A DNA stretch of 64,000 nt from Vibrio fluminensis (GCF_015278125.1 NZ_JADILO010000001.1:372001-436000), one strand, 5' to 3'; positions 50,213 to 60,588 are shown, numbered from the stretch's first letter. Numbers and translations: made by a program. The notes: generated by a model not told the origin, from the sequence alone.

Positions 50213-50482
50213 CTATTCACCTTCCATAAAACTAAGGTCAGGAAGACGTTCTAGGTGCTCAGAATAGCGCTTCAAATTGAATTCACCTTCGTTTTTCATA
50301 ACATCAAAAATCTCAATTGATACTGCACATGCCATCATCGCAATTGCATCATCACGGCTAGTCCCTGTCATCATTAAACGCATCAAGGTCTCTTTGACTT
50401 TTAATGGATTACCATCGGCCAATTGGTTCTCAATCACTTCAATTAAATCTGATTCTTGGAAAACTTGGTTCTCATCACTCAT
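50213..50482 (-). CDS. small conserved acidic protein, unknown function
   Basis: An 89-aa acidic helical protein (MSDENQVFQESDLIEVIENQ; TGTSRDDAIAMMACAVSIEIFDVMKNEGEFN). No signal peptide or catalytic motif. It lies between gsk and mnmA, and I recall similarly placed small genes in other vibrios, but no function. The start has GGTAATA rather than a strong Shine-Dalgarno. Probably a real gene because its codon use and compact tetratricopeptide-like helices look genuine. Confidence 0.72.
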   Translation of the reverse strand: MSDENQVFQESDLIEVIENQLADGNPLKVKETLMRLMMTGTSRDDAIAMMACAVSIEIFDVMKNEGEFNLKRYSEHLERLPDLSFMEGE

Positions 50483-50725
50483 GGTGCTTATATTACCTAA
50501 TAAAATACGAATTCAACTGCTAGACGAAGATTGTTTGCCTAGCAGCGCTTGATTTTCGCCTACTATGCCATATATAGAGGACTTATCGTTATTAATAACG
50601 CAGGTTTTAACCGATAAATTGACAAAAAGAGTATCATTTCGAAGTGTGATTTCGATCTCGGATCTGTCGCAGCGAAACGCTTTCTGTTAAAATCTGCCCC
50701 CAGTTAATTTTTGTGGTGTTAAGCA

Positions 50726-51847
50726 ATGTCTGAGAACTGTACTGACAACAGTCAAAAGAAAGTCATCGTTGGTATGTCTGGCGGTGTTGATTCATCGGTT
50801 TCTGCGTATCTTCTTAAGCAGCAAGGCTATCAAGTAGAAGGCCTGTTTATGAAGAACTGGGAAGAAGATGACAACGAAGAATACTGTACTGCGGCGCAAG
50901 ATCTAGCCGATGCACAGGCAGTGTGTGACAAGCTTGGCATTCACATGCACAAGATTAACTTTGCTGCTGAATATTGGGACAACGTATTCGAGTACTTCCT
51001 AGAAGAGTACAAAGCTGGCCGTACGCCAAACCCTGATATTCTGTGTAACAAAGAAATTAAATTCAAAGCATTCCTCGAGTATGCTGATGAAGTGCTTGAT
51101 GCAGACTACATCGCGATGGGTCACTATGTTCGTCGTTCTTTCCCGACAAATGGCGAGAAGCCACAAATGCTACGTGGCCAAGACGGCAACAAAGACCAAA
51201 GCTACTTCTTATATACACTTAGCCATGAACAAGTTGCGCGTAGCCTATTCCCTGTTGGTGAATTAGAGAAGCCAGAAGTTCGTCGTATTGCTGAAGAGCA
51301 AGACCTAATCACAGCGAAGAAAAAAGACTCTACCGGTATCTGTTTTATCGGCGAACGTAAATTTACTGATTTCTTGGGCCGCTACTTACCTGCTCAGCCA
51401 GGTAAAATTGAAACCCCTGAAGGTAAAGTGATTGGCGAACACCAAGGTTTGATGTACCACACACTAGGTCAACGTAAAGGCCTACATATTGGTGGCACTA
51501 AAGGCGGCGGTGGTAACGAAGAACCATGGTACGTAGCAGAAAAAGACCTAAAGCGTAATGTACTGATTGCAGTACAAGGTGCTGACCACCCACTTTTAAA
51601 ATCTAATGGGTTAATTGCATCACAATTACATTGGGTTGATCGCACACCAATTAATGAACCGTTACAATGCACTGTGAAAACACGTTACCGTCAAACTGAT
51701 ATTGCGTGTACTATCATCCCTGTGGATGACAACACAATCAAAGTAATTTTTGATGAACCTCAAGTTGCTGTGACTCCAGGTCAATCGGCTGTTTTCTACC
51801 AAGGTGAAGTATGTCTTGGTGGTGGTATCATCGAACAACGAATTTAA
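50726..51847 (+). CDS. mnmA: tRNA-specific 2-thiouridylase
   Basis: A 373-aa enzyme adding sulfur to U34 of tRNA for Lys, Glu and Gln. The PP-loop [15 protein letters not shown] binds ATP; catalytic cysteines are Cys107 (ILCNKE) and Cys206 ([12 protein letters not shown]). The C-terminal tRNA-binding domains are complete. hflD and purB follow in the same direction, an arrangement shared by many gammaproteobacteria. Confidence 0.97.
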   Translation: MSENCTDNSQKKVIVGMSGGVDSSVSAYLLKQQGYQVEGLFMKNWEEDDNEEYCTAAQDLADAQAVCDKLGIHMHKINFAAEYWDNVFEYFLEEYKAGRTPNPDILCNKEIKFKAFLEYADEVLDADYIAMGHYVRRSFPTNGEKPQMLRGQDGNKDQSYFLYTLSHEQVARSLFPVGELEKPEVRRIAEEQDLITAKKKDSTGICFIGERKFTDFLGRYLPAQPGKIETPEGKVIGEHQGLMYHTLGQRKGLHIGGTKGGGGNEEPWYVAEKDLKRNVLIAVQGADHPLLKSNGLIASQLHWVDRTPINEPLQCTVKTRYRQTDIACTIIPVDDNTIKVIFDEPQVAVTPGQSAVFYQGEVCLGGGIIEQRI

Positions 51848-51876
51848 TCAGACGTATTATTCAGGAGTAACTCTAC

Positions 51877-52494
51877 GTGGCTAACACTCTTTATGACCGC
51901 ACCATTGCTTTTGCAGGTATTTGTCAAGCTGTCGCTTTAGTTCAGCAAGCAGCAAAGAACGGTTATTGTGACACTGACGCGTTTGAAACTTCACTGAAAG
52001 CGATTCTGAATACTAACCCAAGCAGTACACTCAATGTGTTTGGTCGTGAATCTGACCTAAAGCTTGGTTTAGAGTGCTTGGTGAAAGGCATTGATAGCAC
52101 ACCAACTGGTAGTGAGATTACTCGCTACATCATTAGTCTTATGGCACTAGAGCGCAAGCTTAGCAGCCGTAACGATGCGATGGCACAGTTAGGTGATCGC
52201 CTACAAATGTTAGAACGCCAAGCTGACCATTTTTCTTTAACCGATGATCAAATGCTCAGCAACCTCGCGAGCGTTTACCTTGATGTCGTAAGCCCGATTG
52301 GGCCACGAATTCAAGTCACTGGCACACCAACAGTATTGCAGCAAACCAGTAATCAGCACAAAGTCCGCGCTTTGTTGCTTTCAGGAATTCGTTGTTCTGT
52401 ACTTTGGCGCCAAGTCGGAGGTAAACGCCGACATTTGATCTTCGGCCGTAAAAAGATGGTCGAGCAAGCACAAATTCTACTCGCTCGAATGTAA
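51877..52494 (+). CDS. hflD: high frequency lysogenization protein HflD homologue
   Basis: A 205-aa helical protein that in E. coli binds phage lambda CII and affects lysogeny; its normal role is linked to membrane association near pur[20 protein letters not shown] and [21 protein letters not shown] match the family. It starts at GTG with AGGAG nine bases upstream, 29 bases after mnmA. Confidence 0.95.
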   Translation: MANTLYDRTIAFAGICQAVALVQQAAKNGYCDTDAFETSLKAILNTNPSSTLNVFGRESDLKLGLECLVKGIDSTPTGSEITRYIISLMALERKLSSRNDAMAQLGDRLQMLERQADHFSLTDDQMLSNLASVYLDVVSPIGPRIQVTGTPTVLQQTSNQHKVRALLLSGIRCSVLWRQVGGKRRHLIFGRKKMVEQAQILLARM

Positions 52495-52613
52495 TTTAAA
52501 CACGCGGCCTACCGCGTGTTTATTTTTTCAGAGTAAAACAACCTTGGCGCAAACGTTTGCGCAACTTTAGTGACAAACGCCAAACTTCTTGGTATAAAGC
52601 TCACAAATTCTAG

Positions 52614-54005
<1,392 letters not shown>

Positions 54006-54029
54006 TTGCTTACAAACACTTAATTAATC

Positions 54030-54053
54030 AAGCCTCCCTTGGGAGGCTTTTTT
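54030..54053 (+). terminator. rho-independent terminator after purB
   Basis: Stem AAGCCTCCC / GGGAGGCTT with a two-base loop and six T. Confidence 0.9.
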
Positions 54054-54075
54054 CTAGGTTTCTATTTAAAACACC

Positions 54076-54244
54076 GTTATACCAATCAAGATAAGTAACT
54101 GGTCAGCTAATTGCGCAAGGAAAATCGCTTAGAATTAGGCACAGATTGCCGCTAACTAGTTATTCTAATTACAAAATCTGTAACGACGTTATCAGCGATT
54201 TTAATCAGCAAGAATGGTCAAAGACTTGTGCTGATTGGTATTAC
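54076..54244. mobile_element. MITE-like inverted-repeat element
   Basis: A 169-bp segment bounded by 13-bp inverted repeats, GTTATACCAATCA at the left and TGATTGGTATTAC at the right, 12 of 13 matched. Inside, AAAATCGCT (54121-54129) pairs with AGCGATTTT (54194-54202) and ACAGATT (54141-54147) with AATCTGT (54175-54181), so the whole could fold into a long broken hairpin. It has no ORF. Its right end supplies the TAA stop of the DUF3833 gene. The left-end sequence resembles short repeats I recall in many Vibrio genomes, but no copy number could be measured. Confidence 0.65.
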
Positions 54245-54765
54245 TGCTTCTGAAAGAAAATCGTCACTGTTGCGACCTGCACACCAAATTTTTTCACCTT
54301 AGTGATGTTAAACAGGTGTTTATCATCTTGACGAAACAGCCAATCATCCATCGTAACAGTTAATGTTGAGCCATCGTAAGGCAATTCGAAGTCATATTGC
54401 CATCGCATCGCGTTCCCCTGCTCTGCCCCAGTCGCGATACCAATAATATCTTGCGCTGTGCCTTGATAAGAACCATCTTCTAACCGCTTAATATGCCAAA
54501 TACGCTGCTCTTCAACCCCGTCGCTGTAAACAAAATCTTCGACCAAAGTTAATTTGTTGCCATCAACTGTCCCAACAATATCGACCTTGAAACTGCGCGT
54601 CTTCTTGCCAGAAAAATCTTGTACCATTCCCCAGGCTTCCACCTCGCCTTGGAAATAGTCAAATAGGGCGAAGTTTGGACTGCTTTGTTTGTAGTCATCA
54701 AGTTGTGTACCACAGCCAAACAGAGTCAATAATGTTGAGCACATGATCAACAGTTTCACTTTCAT
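54241..54765 (-). CDS. DUF3833 family lipoprotein
   Basis: A 174-aa lipoprotein with signal MKVKLLIMCSTLLTLFGC (lipobox LFGC, Cys18). The mature part NFALFDYFQGEVEAWGMVQDFSG and DIVGTVDGNKLTLVEDFVYSDG match DUF3833, a lipocalin-like family found mostly next to cfa-type genes. It overlaps the chalcone-isomerase-like gene by four bases. Last gene of the eight-gene operon. Its stop codon falls inside the right repeat of the MITE-like element. Biochemical role unknown; lipid carrier is a guess. Confidence 0.88.
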   Translation of the reverse strand: MKVKLLIMCSTLLTLFGCGTQLDDYKQSSPNFALFDYFQGEVEAWGMVQDFSGKKTRSFKVDIVGTVDGNKLTLVEDFVYSDGVEEQRIWHIKRLEDGSYQGTAQDIIGIATGAEQGNAMRWQYDFELPYDGSTLTVTMDDWLFRQDDKHLFNITKVKKFGVQVATVTIFFQKQ

Positions 54766-55349
54766 CGTTTCATCCCTATTAGTTGTCGCCTTAAATCAGC
54801 ATATTCCGTTTTTGGTGAAAGCCAAATTGATAGAAAGGCATCGTTCAGACGTTCATCAGAAATGGTACCAATATGGCGACTTTTTGAGGGCAAGGGAGAA
54901 TAAACAAATTGCCCCGTTTCACCATTCGTTATATACGTCAGTGTCTGTCCCGATTTGATATTAGGAAAAATAGCAGATAATTGCGTAATCCAGGCCTTAG
55001 CATCCCTTTCCGTATAGCCAAGCTTTACCCATTGCTCATAGGTAGCATCTAAAAGCTGCTTTTGAGTTATATTTCTTTGGTAATTTATTGACAAGGCCAA
55101 TGGGTGAGGTGTGACATCTAAAGATTGCTGCTGATATATTCCCGTCGGCGAAGTTAACTTTGATTGGTAAATATCAAAAAAAAGTATTGATAATTGTGCT
55201 TCACCAACTTGATTCCAATTTTGCCAGTTGTCCGTTTGTTGTGAATTCTTCTGATTTTCTGCCGATAGAGAGGCCAGAGAATAGGGTGAACAAAAAACAG
55301 CGACGCTCAGCAATATCAATTTATACCAAGTTATCTTTTCCATGCTCAT
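54762..55349 (-). CDS. chalcone isomerase-like family protein
   Basis: A 195-aa exported protein with a signal peptide or anchor (MSMEKITWYKLILLSVAVFC SPYSLA region) and a chalcone-isomerase-like domain: WNQVGEAQLSILFFDIYQSK, AISINYQRNITQKQLLDAT-like block and KSGQTLTYI. Bacterial and plant relatives without isomerase activity bind fatty acids. The frame extends six codons upstream; ATG 55349 has GGGG nine bases before it. Overlaps the DUF2878 gene by 29 bases. Confidence 0.85.
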   Translation of the reverse strand: MSMEKITWYKLILLSVAVFCSPYSLASLSAENQKNSQQTDNWQNWNQVGEAQLSILFFDIYQSKLTSPTGIYQQQSLDVTPHPLALSINYQRNITQKQLLDATYEQWVKLGYTERDAKAWITQLSAIFPNIKSGQTLTYITNGETGQFVYSPLPSKSRHIGTISDERLNDAFLSIWLSPKTEYADLRRQLIGMKR

Positions 55350-55848
55350 GATGTTTTGCCCCAACATTTATCATTTTCATACAGAAGAAAACAAAAGCAA
55401 GCCACTGTATGAAAAACAACACAATTGCCACAGGCAATGAAAATCCAAGTGACACTGCTCCAAGTTTGTAACCCGCCAAATAGCTCAACGCTCCGGCTAG
55501 ACCACCTACTATAGATACGATCCACGTTGGGTAATGGCTCACTATTTTGCCAAGAAAGAGTGCATACCAACAAAATCCCCCCCAAAGAGCCACCAGCCAA
55601 ATGGGAATAAAAGCACTCTCAAAAGCAATTAAGCCAAATTTGATATTAACGCTATCGAGAACAACCCCGATTATTGTGAGAATAAGCCAAATACGCCAAT
55701 TAAACTCTTCACGCCTCGCCGTGACTAAAATCAAACAAGTTACGCCTAACAAGACAGCCCACTGCCATGATTCTTTGCCGAGCACCGCTGCAAACCAGAC
55801 CATTTGAAACAATGTCGAGATAATGAGTAAGCGCTTTAATTGACTCAT
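55321..55848 (-). CDS. DUF2878 family membrane protein
   Basis: A 175-aa protein with five or six hydrophobic segments and the family features QMVWFAAVLGKESWQWAVLL near the start and PIWLVALWGGFCWYALFLGK in the middle. DUF2878 is found almost only in this type of operon. Function unknown; an inner-membrane partner of the lipid-modifying steps is inferred from context. It follows cfa by 20 bases. Confidence 0.87.
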   Translation of the reverse strand: MSQLKRLLIISTLFQMVWFAAVLGKESWQWAVLLGVTCLILVTARREEFNWRIWLILTIIGVVLDSVNIKFGLIAFESAFIPIWLVALWGGFCWYALFLGKIVSHYPTWIVSIVGGLAGALSYLAGYKLGAVSLGFSLPVAIVLFFIQWLAFVFFCMKMINVGAKHHEHGKDNLV

Positions 55849-55868
55849 AGATTACCTACATCATTACC

Positions 55869-57110
55869 CTAAGGTCTCTGAAACGTCATATGCACAGTAC
55901 TGATCGTCTTTGCTTTAAAACCACCCTCGCAATAGCAGAAGTAGTAGTTCCACATGCGAATAAAGCGCTCATCAAACCCAAGCTCGGTTACGCGCTCTAA
56001 ATTAGCGTTAAAACGCTGATGCCAATGGTTGAGAGTGACCGCGTAATCTTCCCCAATATCGAATAAGTCACGTAACACGAGATCACTACTTTTGGTTGTA
56101 GTTTGCGTTAACGCAGTAATCGAGGGTAAGAATCCACCGGGGAAAATATACTTCTGAATAAAATCGACACTGTTGCTGTAACTCTTGTAGCGTTGATCAG
56201 CGATGGTGATAGCTTGAATCGCCATCAGACCTTGTGGTTTAAGTAGTGATTGGCACTTTTGAATGTACGAAGTTAAGTACTCTTTACCCACCGCCTCGAT
56301 CATTTCAATAGAAACCAGCTTGTCGTATTGTCCTTCCAACACTCGGTAATCTTGTTTGACCAAAGTAACACGATCTTCGAGGCCTAATGATTCTATACGC
56401 TGTTTGGCGTAAAGGTATTGAGCATCAGAGATCGTAGTAGTAGTGACTCGACAACCATAGGTTTGTGCCATATAAATGGCCATCGCCCCCCACCCTGTGC
56501 CAATTTCAATCACATGATCACTTGGTTTAAGTTGTAATTGCTGACACAAACGCTCCATCTTATTGATTTGCGCCTGTTCAAGAGAGTCTGTACCTTTATT
56601 GAATACTGCCGACGAGTAAAGCATGTTTTGATCGAGAAACGTTTGGTATAAATCATTACTCAAATCGTAATGGGCATGAATATTTTTTTCTGAATTTTCA
56701 AGCGTATTTCGGTTAAGCCAATGAGACACCCGATGGATAATCTCAGTAAGAAAGCCGGTACGACTCTCTAAGTTATCCAACATTGCTAAGTTACGCGCCA
56801 TGATCTCAGTTAACGCAGTAAGATCAGGGCTGTCCCACCAGCCATCCATATAGGCTTCTGCTGCTGCAATACTGCCACCTTTCAGCAGGCGAGTATAAAA
56901 AGCAGGGTTGCGTACGATGATCACAGCGACAGGCTGCGAGTCATTGCCACTACCAAAATTCTCTCGATGCACGACCTTACCTGCTTCGAATTCTTCGACA
57001 ACAGTTAGGGTGCCGATAGTGATCTTATGTATACAACTGAATACTACACTTCTAGCGGTTTTCTCAACCGATGTCAGTCGCTTTGGAAGGGTTAGAGTTT
57101 GAGTTGTCAT
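55869..57110 (-). CDS. cfa: cyclopropane-fatty-acyl-phospholipid synthase family enzyme
   Basis: A 413-aa SAM-dependent enzyme that adds a methylene or methyl group to double bonds of membrane phospholipid acyl chains. The N-terminal lipid-binding region holds GGSIAAAEAYMDGWWDSPDL; HAHYDLSNDLYQTFLDQNML and the SAM motif VIEIGTGWGAMAIYMA are in the middle; the conserved Cys is in YCEGGFKAKTIS near the C terminus. It is shorter than or equal to E. coli Cfa and lacks extra domains. Placement in a DUF1365/FAD/SDR operon marks it as the second, stress-type CFA family rather than the growth-phase enzyme, so the product may not be the simple cyclopropane lipid. Confidence 0.93.
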   Translation of the reverse strand: MTTQTLTLPKRLTSVEKTARSVVFSCIHKITIGTLTVVEEFEAGKVVHRENFGSGNDSQPVAVIIVRNPAFYTRLLKGGSIAAAEAYMDGWWDSPDLTALTEIMARNLAMLDNLESRTGFLTEIIHRVSHWLNRNTLENSEKNIHAHYDLSNDLYQTFLDQNMLYSSAVFNKGTDSLEQAQINKMERLCQQLQLKPSDHVIEIGTGWGAMAIYMAQTYGCRVTTTTISDAQYLYAKQRIESLGLEDRVTLVKQDYRVLEGQYDKLVSIEMIEAVGKEYLTSYIQKCQSLLKPQGLMAIQAITIADQRYKSYSNSVDFIQKYIFPGGFLPSITALTQTTTKSSDLVLRDLFDIGEDYAVTLNHWHQRFNANLERVTELGFDERFIRMWNYYFCYCEGGFKAKTISTVHMTFQRP

Positions 57111-57114
57111 CTTC

Positions 57115-57879
57115 CTATGCTCCTTTGCTGCTATTACTGCTCTGGTCAGAACTTTGCTGATATTTAGGGTGTGAATAGAACGGTGCCCCTTTGACCCATA
57201 ACTTTAGCGCATGCCAATAAATTCCTATGGTCACTTTTACTGCCATCGCTGGGGTAGCGATCAGTTTTTTCGCCAATGAAAAGCCACCAAGCGTTTGTTT
57301 CTGCATTGAAAGTGTCGCATCAAACTCTTTGCTATCGCGATGACACTCAAGATGAACGTGTAGACGCTTGGTTAAGGGCTTCACCAACCACATGTAACGC
57401 TGCTCAACTGGATTAAATGGCGAGACATGAAATGCTTTTTGATGTTCAAAACGCCCATCTTCACTGGCTGGAATAGCGTAGTAATGGCGTTCGTTCCAAG
57501 GAGTATTGCTCACCTCAGCTAACAAATAACGCCACTGATTTTGATCGTCATAAACATAGTAAAAATTAACAGGACTAAAATAGATCCCGAGGTAACGTAG
57601 ATGAACGACTGCCTCAACGCGACCGTTGTGAAACTGCTCCCCGGTCAATTCGAAGACTTTTTTAAGCACCGCTGTTTTAAAGTCTCCTACACCTAGGTAG
57701 TCTTCACGACGAAAACGTGCCCAATGCCACCATTTGTCACCCAACCCCCAAACTTGTTTGAATACTGTATCCAATTCATCCAAGTCTAGACATGGCATAA
57801 ACAAGGGGTAATTCAGTGAATGTTTCACTGGTGAAAAACGTCGATGCCTCACCGACCCCACGAGAAGCGAGCTATTCAT
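57115..57879 (-). CDS. DUF1365 family protein
   Basis: A 254-aa protein with the DUF1365 pattern: MNSSLLVGSVRHRRFSPVKH at the start, YPLFMPCLDLDEL, and LRYLGIYFSPVNFYYVYDD in the middle. It is strictly associated with the FAD oxidoreductase and Cfa genes upstream and downstream; function unknown, often listed as a partner in fatty-acid modification. Starts directly after the FAD gene with no gap and ends four bases before cfa. Confidence 0.92.
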   Translation of the reverse strand: MNSSLLVGSVRHRRFSPVKHSLNYPLFMPCLDLDELDTVFKQVWGLGDKWWHWARFRREDYLGVGDFKTAVLKKVFELTGEQFHNGRVEAVVHLRYLGIYFSPVNFYYVYDDQNQWRYLLAEVSNTPWNERHYYAIPASEDGRFEHQKAFHVSPFNPVEQRYMWLVKPLTKRLHVHLECHRDSKEFDATLSMQKQTLGGFSLAKKLIATPAMAVKVTIGIYWHALKLWVKGAPFYSHPKYQQSSDQSSNSSKGA

Positions 57880-59172
57880 CTAGGCCGCTCCCTTGACTTC
57901 TACTTTGTTTGGCTTAGCTTTAAGCTCAGCCACGACATCAATTGCGCTGCGCACGCCATCTTCATGGAACCCGTTGTACCAATAAGCACCACAGAACCAA
58001 GTGTTTTGTATACCATTGATCATTTCACGCTGCTGTTGGGCAGCCATTGTCTCTGTTGTAAAAACGGGGTGGCTATAGTTGAAAGTTCGTAAAATCTTAT
58101 CCTTAGCAATTAAATCGGCGCTGTTTAACGAGACGCAGAAAGTCTCTGGGCTGTCGATATGTTGTAGGATGTTCATGTTGTAAGTCAGGGTCGGAGGTGC
58201 CAGCTGTTCTCGCTCACTGCCGTTAAGGCGATAGTTCCAAGCCGCCCATGCAGCTTGCCGCTTTGGTAACAGGCTGCTATCGGTATGGAGAACTACCTCA
58301 TTACTCTGATAAGCTAAGGGGGCCAGTACTTTCTGCTCATCAAATGATGCATCACCAAGCAAAGCCAGTGCTTGATCGCTATGACAGGCAAAAATGACTT
58401 GATCGAAACGCTGGGTTTGTCCATTCACAGTGATGTTTACACCACTAGAATCCCTTGTCACGCGCTCAACCGGAGAGTTGAGCTGAATTCGATCTACAAA
58501 GCCTTGGGTTAAAGCGGGGATATATTGCTTTGAACCGCCTTTAATCACATACCATTGCGGGCGATTAACCACATCAAGCAAGCCATGGTTTAGGAAGAAT
58601 CGAGCGAAAAACCCCAATGGAAAAGCACGCATATCAGCTAACGTAGAAGACCAAATCGCTGCGCCCATCGGCAAAATATAGTTATCGCTAAAATAATCAC
58701 TGAAACCATGCTCAGTCAAAAATTCACCTAAGGTTTTATCATCTTCACAGGCAGACAGTTGGTCTTTTTCTGCTCGCTCTCTAACGAGTTTGTTAAAGCG
58801 CAAGATCTCTAGGATAAACTTGTAGAATTTAGGGTTAAGCCAATTGCGCTTTTGCGCAAACAGAGTGGAAATGGTGTGGCCGTTGTATTCCAAACCATTA
58901 GCTTGGTTAGAGACAGAAAAACTCATTTCTGTGGCTAGTCCTTGTACACCCACTTCCTTCATCAATCTAATGAAATTTGGATAGGTTCTGTCATTGTAAA
59001 CAATAAAACCGGTGTCAACCGCGTAACTCTTACCCTTAAGTTCCACATCAATAGTTGCGGTGTGACCACCAATGTAATCATTCGCTTCAAATAGCGTAAT
59101 GTCATGCTGCTTGTGTAAGTAATAGCCGCACGTTAACCCTGATATACCAGTACCGACGATTGCGATTTTCAT
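57880..59172 (-). CDS. FAD-dependent amine-oxidase-like protein
   Basis: A 430-aa FAD oxidoreductase with an N-terminal Rossmann motif KIAIVGTGISGLTCGYYL and the GG doublet EANDYIGGHTATIDVELKGK. The family is annotated as amine oxidase or desaturase-like because of resemblance to phytoene desaturases; substrate unknown. Always seen with DUF1365 and cfa. Likely acts on a membrane acyl chain. 59 bases after the SDR gene. Confidence 0.92.
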   Translation of the reverse strand: MKIAIVGTGISGLTCGYYLHKQHDITLFEANDYIGGHTATIDVELKGKSYAVDTGFIVYNDRTYPNFIRLMKEVGVQGLATEMSFSVSNQANGLEYNGHTISTLFAQKRNWLNPKFYKFILEILRFNKLVRERAEKDQLSACEDDKTLGEFLTEHGFSDYFSDNYILPMGAAIWSSTLADMRAFPLGFFARFFLNHGLLDVVNRPQWYVIKGGSKQYIPALTQGFVDRIQLNSPVERVTRDSSGVNITVNGQTQRFDQVIFACHSDQALALLGDASFDEQKVLAPLAYQSNEVVLHTDSSLLPKRQAAWAAWNYRLNGSEREQLAPPTLTYNMNILQHIDSPETFCVSLNSADLIAKDKILRTFNYSHPVFTTETMAAQQQREMINGIQNTWFCGAYWYNGFHEDGVRSAIDVVAELKAKPNKVEVKGAA

Positions 59173-59231
59173 TGTTGTTGATCCTCTGCCCTTGGGTTTT
59201 ATCAGTTATTAAGTTTGCCGCACTGGCATCA

Positions 59232-59957
59232 CTATCCTTTCAATAGTTTGGAACTTAATGCGTTTTGCCAGCGATATGGCAGTAAGCCAATTAAACGTAA
59301 AATGGAGGTGAATCGTGATGGAAAGTAAATATAAGGCTGACGTTTCTCTATACCACGACGAATGGCAACCGACGCCTCTTCGGCGGTCACAATCATCGGC
59401 ATATCAAAGGTGTTTTTGTCAGTCAGTGGCGTTTTAACAAATCCTGGATAAACGACTGTGACATCTATCTGTTTAGACTTGAGAGTCATTTGCAGCGTGC
59501 GCGCGAGATAACTAACCGCGGCTTTCGATGCGCCGTATGCCTCAGCACGTGGCAAAGCCAATTCACTGGAAATAGAACCAATCACGATGACTTGGTCTCC
59601 CGGTTTGAAAAAGCGCTGTGCTGCTTGCAGTGAATTAACCAAGCCTAAAAAATTGGCTTCGAATACTCGTTTCATCAACGCGCTGTCGATTTCGCCGCTT
59701 TCAATGTATTCACAATTACCAGCGTTAAAAATCCAGATGTTGGGGTGTGAATGCATACTCTCGAGCGCCTGCCCCGTTGCTTCTGCGTTTGTGATGTCAA
59801 ACTGTAAGGTCTCAACGTTAGCGCCGTGCTGCTCAAAACCCTTCAATGCAATGGGGTTACGACCACACACTACAACTTGCTCACCGTTTGCCAAGTAATC
59901 TTGTGCAAGTTGGTGACCAATTCCTGAGGTAGCCCCTGTGATCAACACCGTACTCAT
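59232..59957 (-). CDS. short-chain dehydrogenase/reductase
   Basis: A 241-aa classical SDR: cofactor motif TGATSGIGHQLA (residues about 7-18), NAG (WIFNAGN), catalytic Ser in IGSISSE, and Y-x3-K in AYGASKAAVSY. Substrate unknown; context suggests a fatty-acid-derived carbonyl. Four-base overlap with the NTF2-like gene. Confidence 0.93.
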   Translation of the reverse strand: MSTVLITGATSGIGHQLAQDYLANGEQVVVCGRNPIALKGFEQHGANVETLQFDITNAEATGQALESMHSHPNIWIFNAGNCEYIESGEIDSALMKRVFEANFLGLVNSLQAAQRFFKPGDQVIVIGSISSELALPRAEAYGASKAAVSYLARTLQMTLKSKQIDVTVVYPGFVKTPLTDKNTFDMPMIVTAEEASVAIRRGIEKRQPYIYFPSRFTSILRLIGLLPYRWQNALSSKLLKG

Positions 59958-60373
59958 TCTCCTAACCTCGCCTTGATGGTTTTTACGATTGAACCAAGTA
60001 ATGGCAGGTTTTCGTAGAGCATCTCACCAAGATCAAAATAATCTCTATGGTAGATGACGCGACCTTCAGCAAACGACAGGTGGCTAACGCCATTAACAAA
60101 TATGGTCGCGCCTTTCTGCAGTTTCGGATGTTTGAGTTCCATTGTCCAAGTGATAAAACCGCTGTCACCCTGTTGCTGATGGTGTTGAATATTAAACTGG
60201 CAACGATCGACGTTGCGATAAAGAGAATCGAAATAACGTTTAAGTTCTACCCAACCTTCAAGACGGTGAGCAGCATCTTCAAAAACCACATCGGGATGAT
60301 ATACATCGCTCAGCAGATGAAGATTAAATTTGTTTAGCTGTTGATAAACAGAACCGACTGTCGCTACATCCAT
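59954..60373 (-). CDS. nuclear transport factor 2 (SnoaL-like) family protein
   Basis: A 139-aa cone-shaped NTF2-like fold (DVATVGSVYQQLNKFNLHLL, then VYHPDVVFEDAAHRLEGWVELKRY split over two strands). It is the first gene of the lipid operon. The frame extends 15 codons upstream through the operator, but GGAG at seven bases before ATG 60373 fixes the start. Role unknown; relatives include isomerases and binding proteins. Confidence 0.88.
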   Translation of the reverse strand: MDVATVGSVYQQLNKFNLHLLSDVYHPDVVFEDAAHRLEGWVELKRYFDSLYRNVDRCQFNIQHHQQQGDSGFITWTMELKHPKLQKGATIFVNGVSHLSFAEGRVIYHRDYFDLGEMLYENLPLLGSIVKTIKARLGE

Positions 60374-60388
60374 GAGAAACTCCGATAA

Positions 60389-60413
60389 TTGTACACAAAT
60401 TATTTTTGTATAA
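60389..60413 (-). promoter_or_regulatory. lipid-operon operator, proximal copy
   Basis: TTGTACA, 11 bases, TGTATAA: an inverted repeat of about 25 bp. It lies 16 bases upstream of the first gene. The sequence repeats almost exactly at 60442-60465; see that entry. The half-sites resemble published targets of MerR-family light regulators of the LitR/CarH group, T[GA]TACA-N12-TGTA[CT]A. Confidence 0.72.
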
Positions 60414-60441
60414 CACATTCACTCTAGAACATATCAAAAAG

Positions 60442-60465
60442 TTGTACAAATTTATTTTTGTATAA
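60442..60465 (-). promoter_or_regulatory. lipid-operon operator, distal copy
   Basis: TTGTACA, 10 bases, TGTATAA, starting 53 bases from the proximal copy (about five helical turns). Both copies share ATTTATTTTTGTATAAC-like cores (ATTATTTTTGTATAAC and TTTATTTTTGTATAAC). No matching regulator gene lies in the window. Confidence 0.72.
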
Positions 60466-60503
60466 CTTATTTCAGTTTACGGATGTTTTTCTGATTGGAT
60501 CAA

Positions 60504-60533
60504 AAAAGGCTTGGATAAAAATCCAAGCCTTTT
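60504..60533 (-). terminator. rho-independent terminator of htpX
   Basis: A 13-bp stem AAAAGGCTTGGAT / ATCCAAGCCTTTT with four-base loop; on the minus strand followed by six T in all. Confidence 0.9.
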
Positions 60534-60588
60534 GTAACAAATTTAGTGTGTTAACTTTGGTGTCTAATCGTTAGCTAGCAAGCCACAC

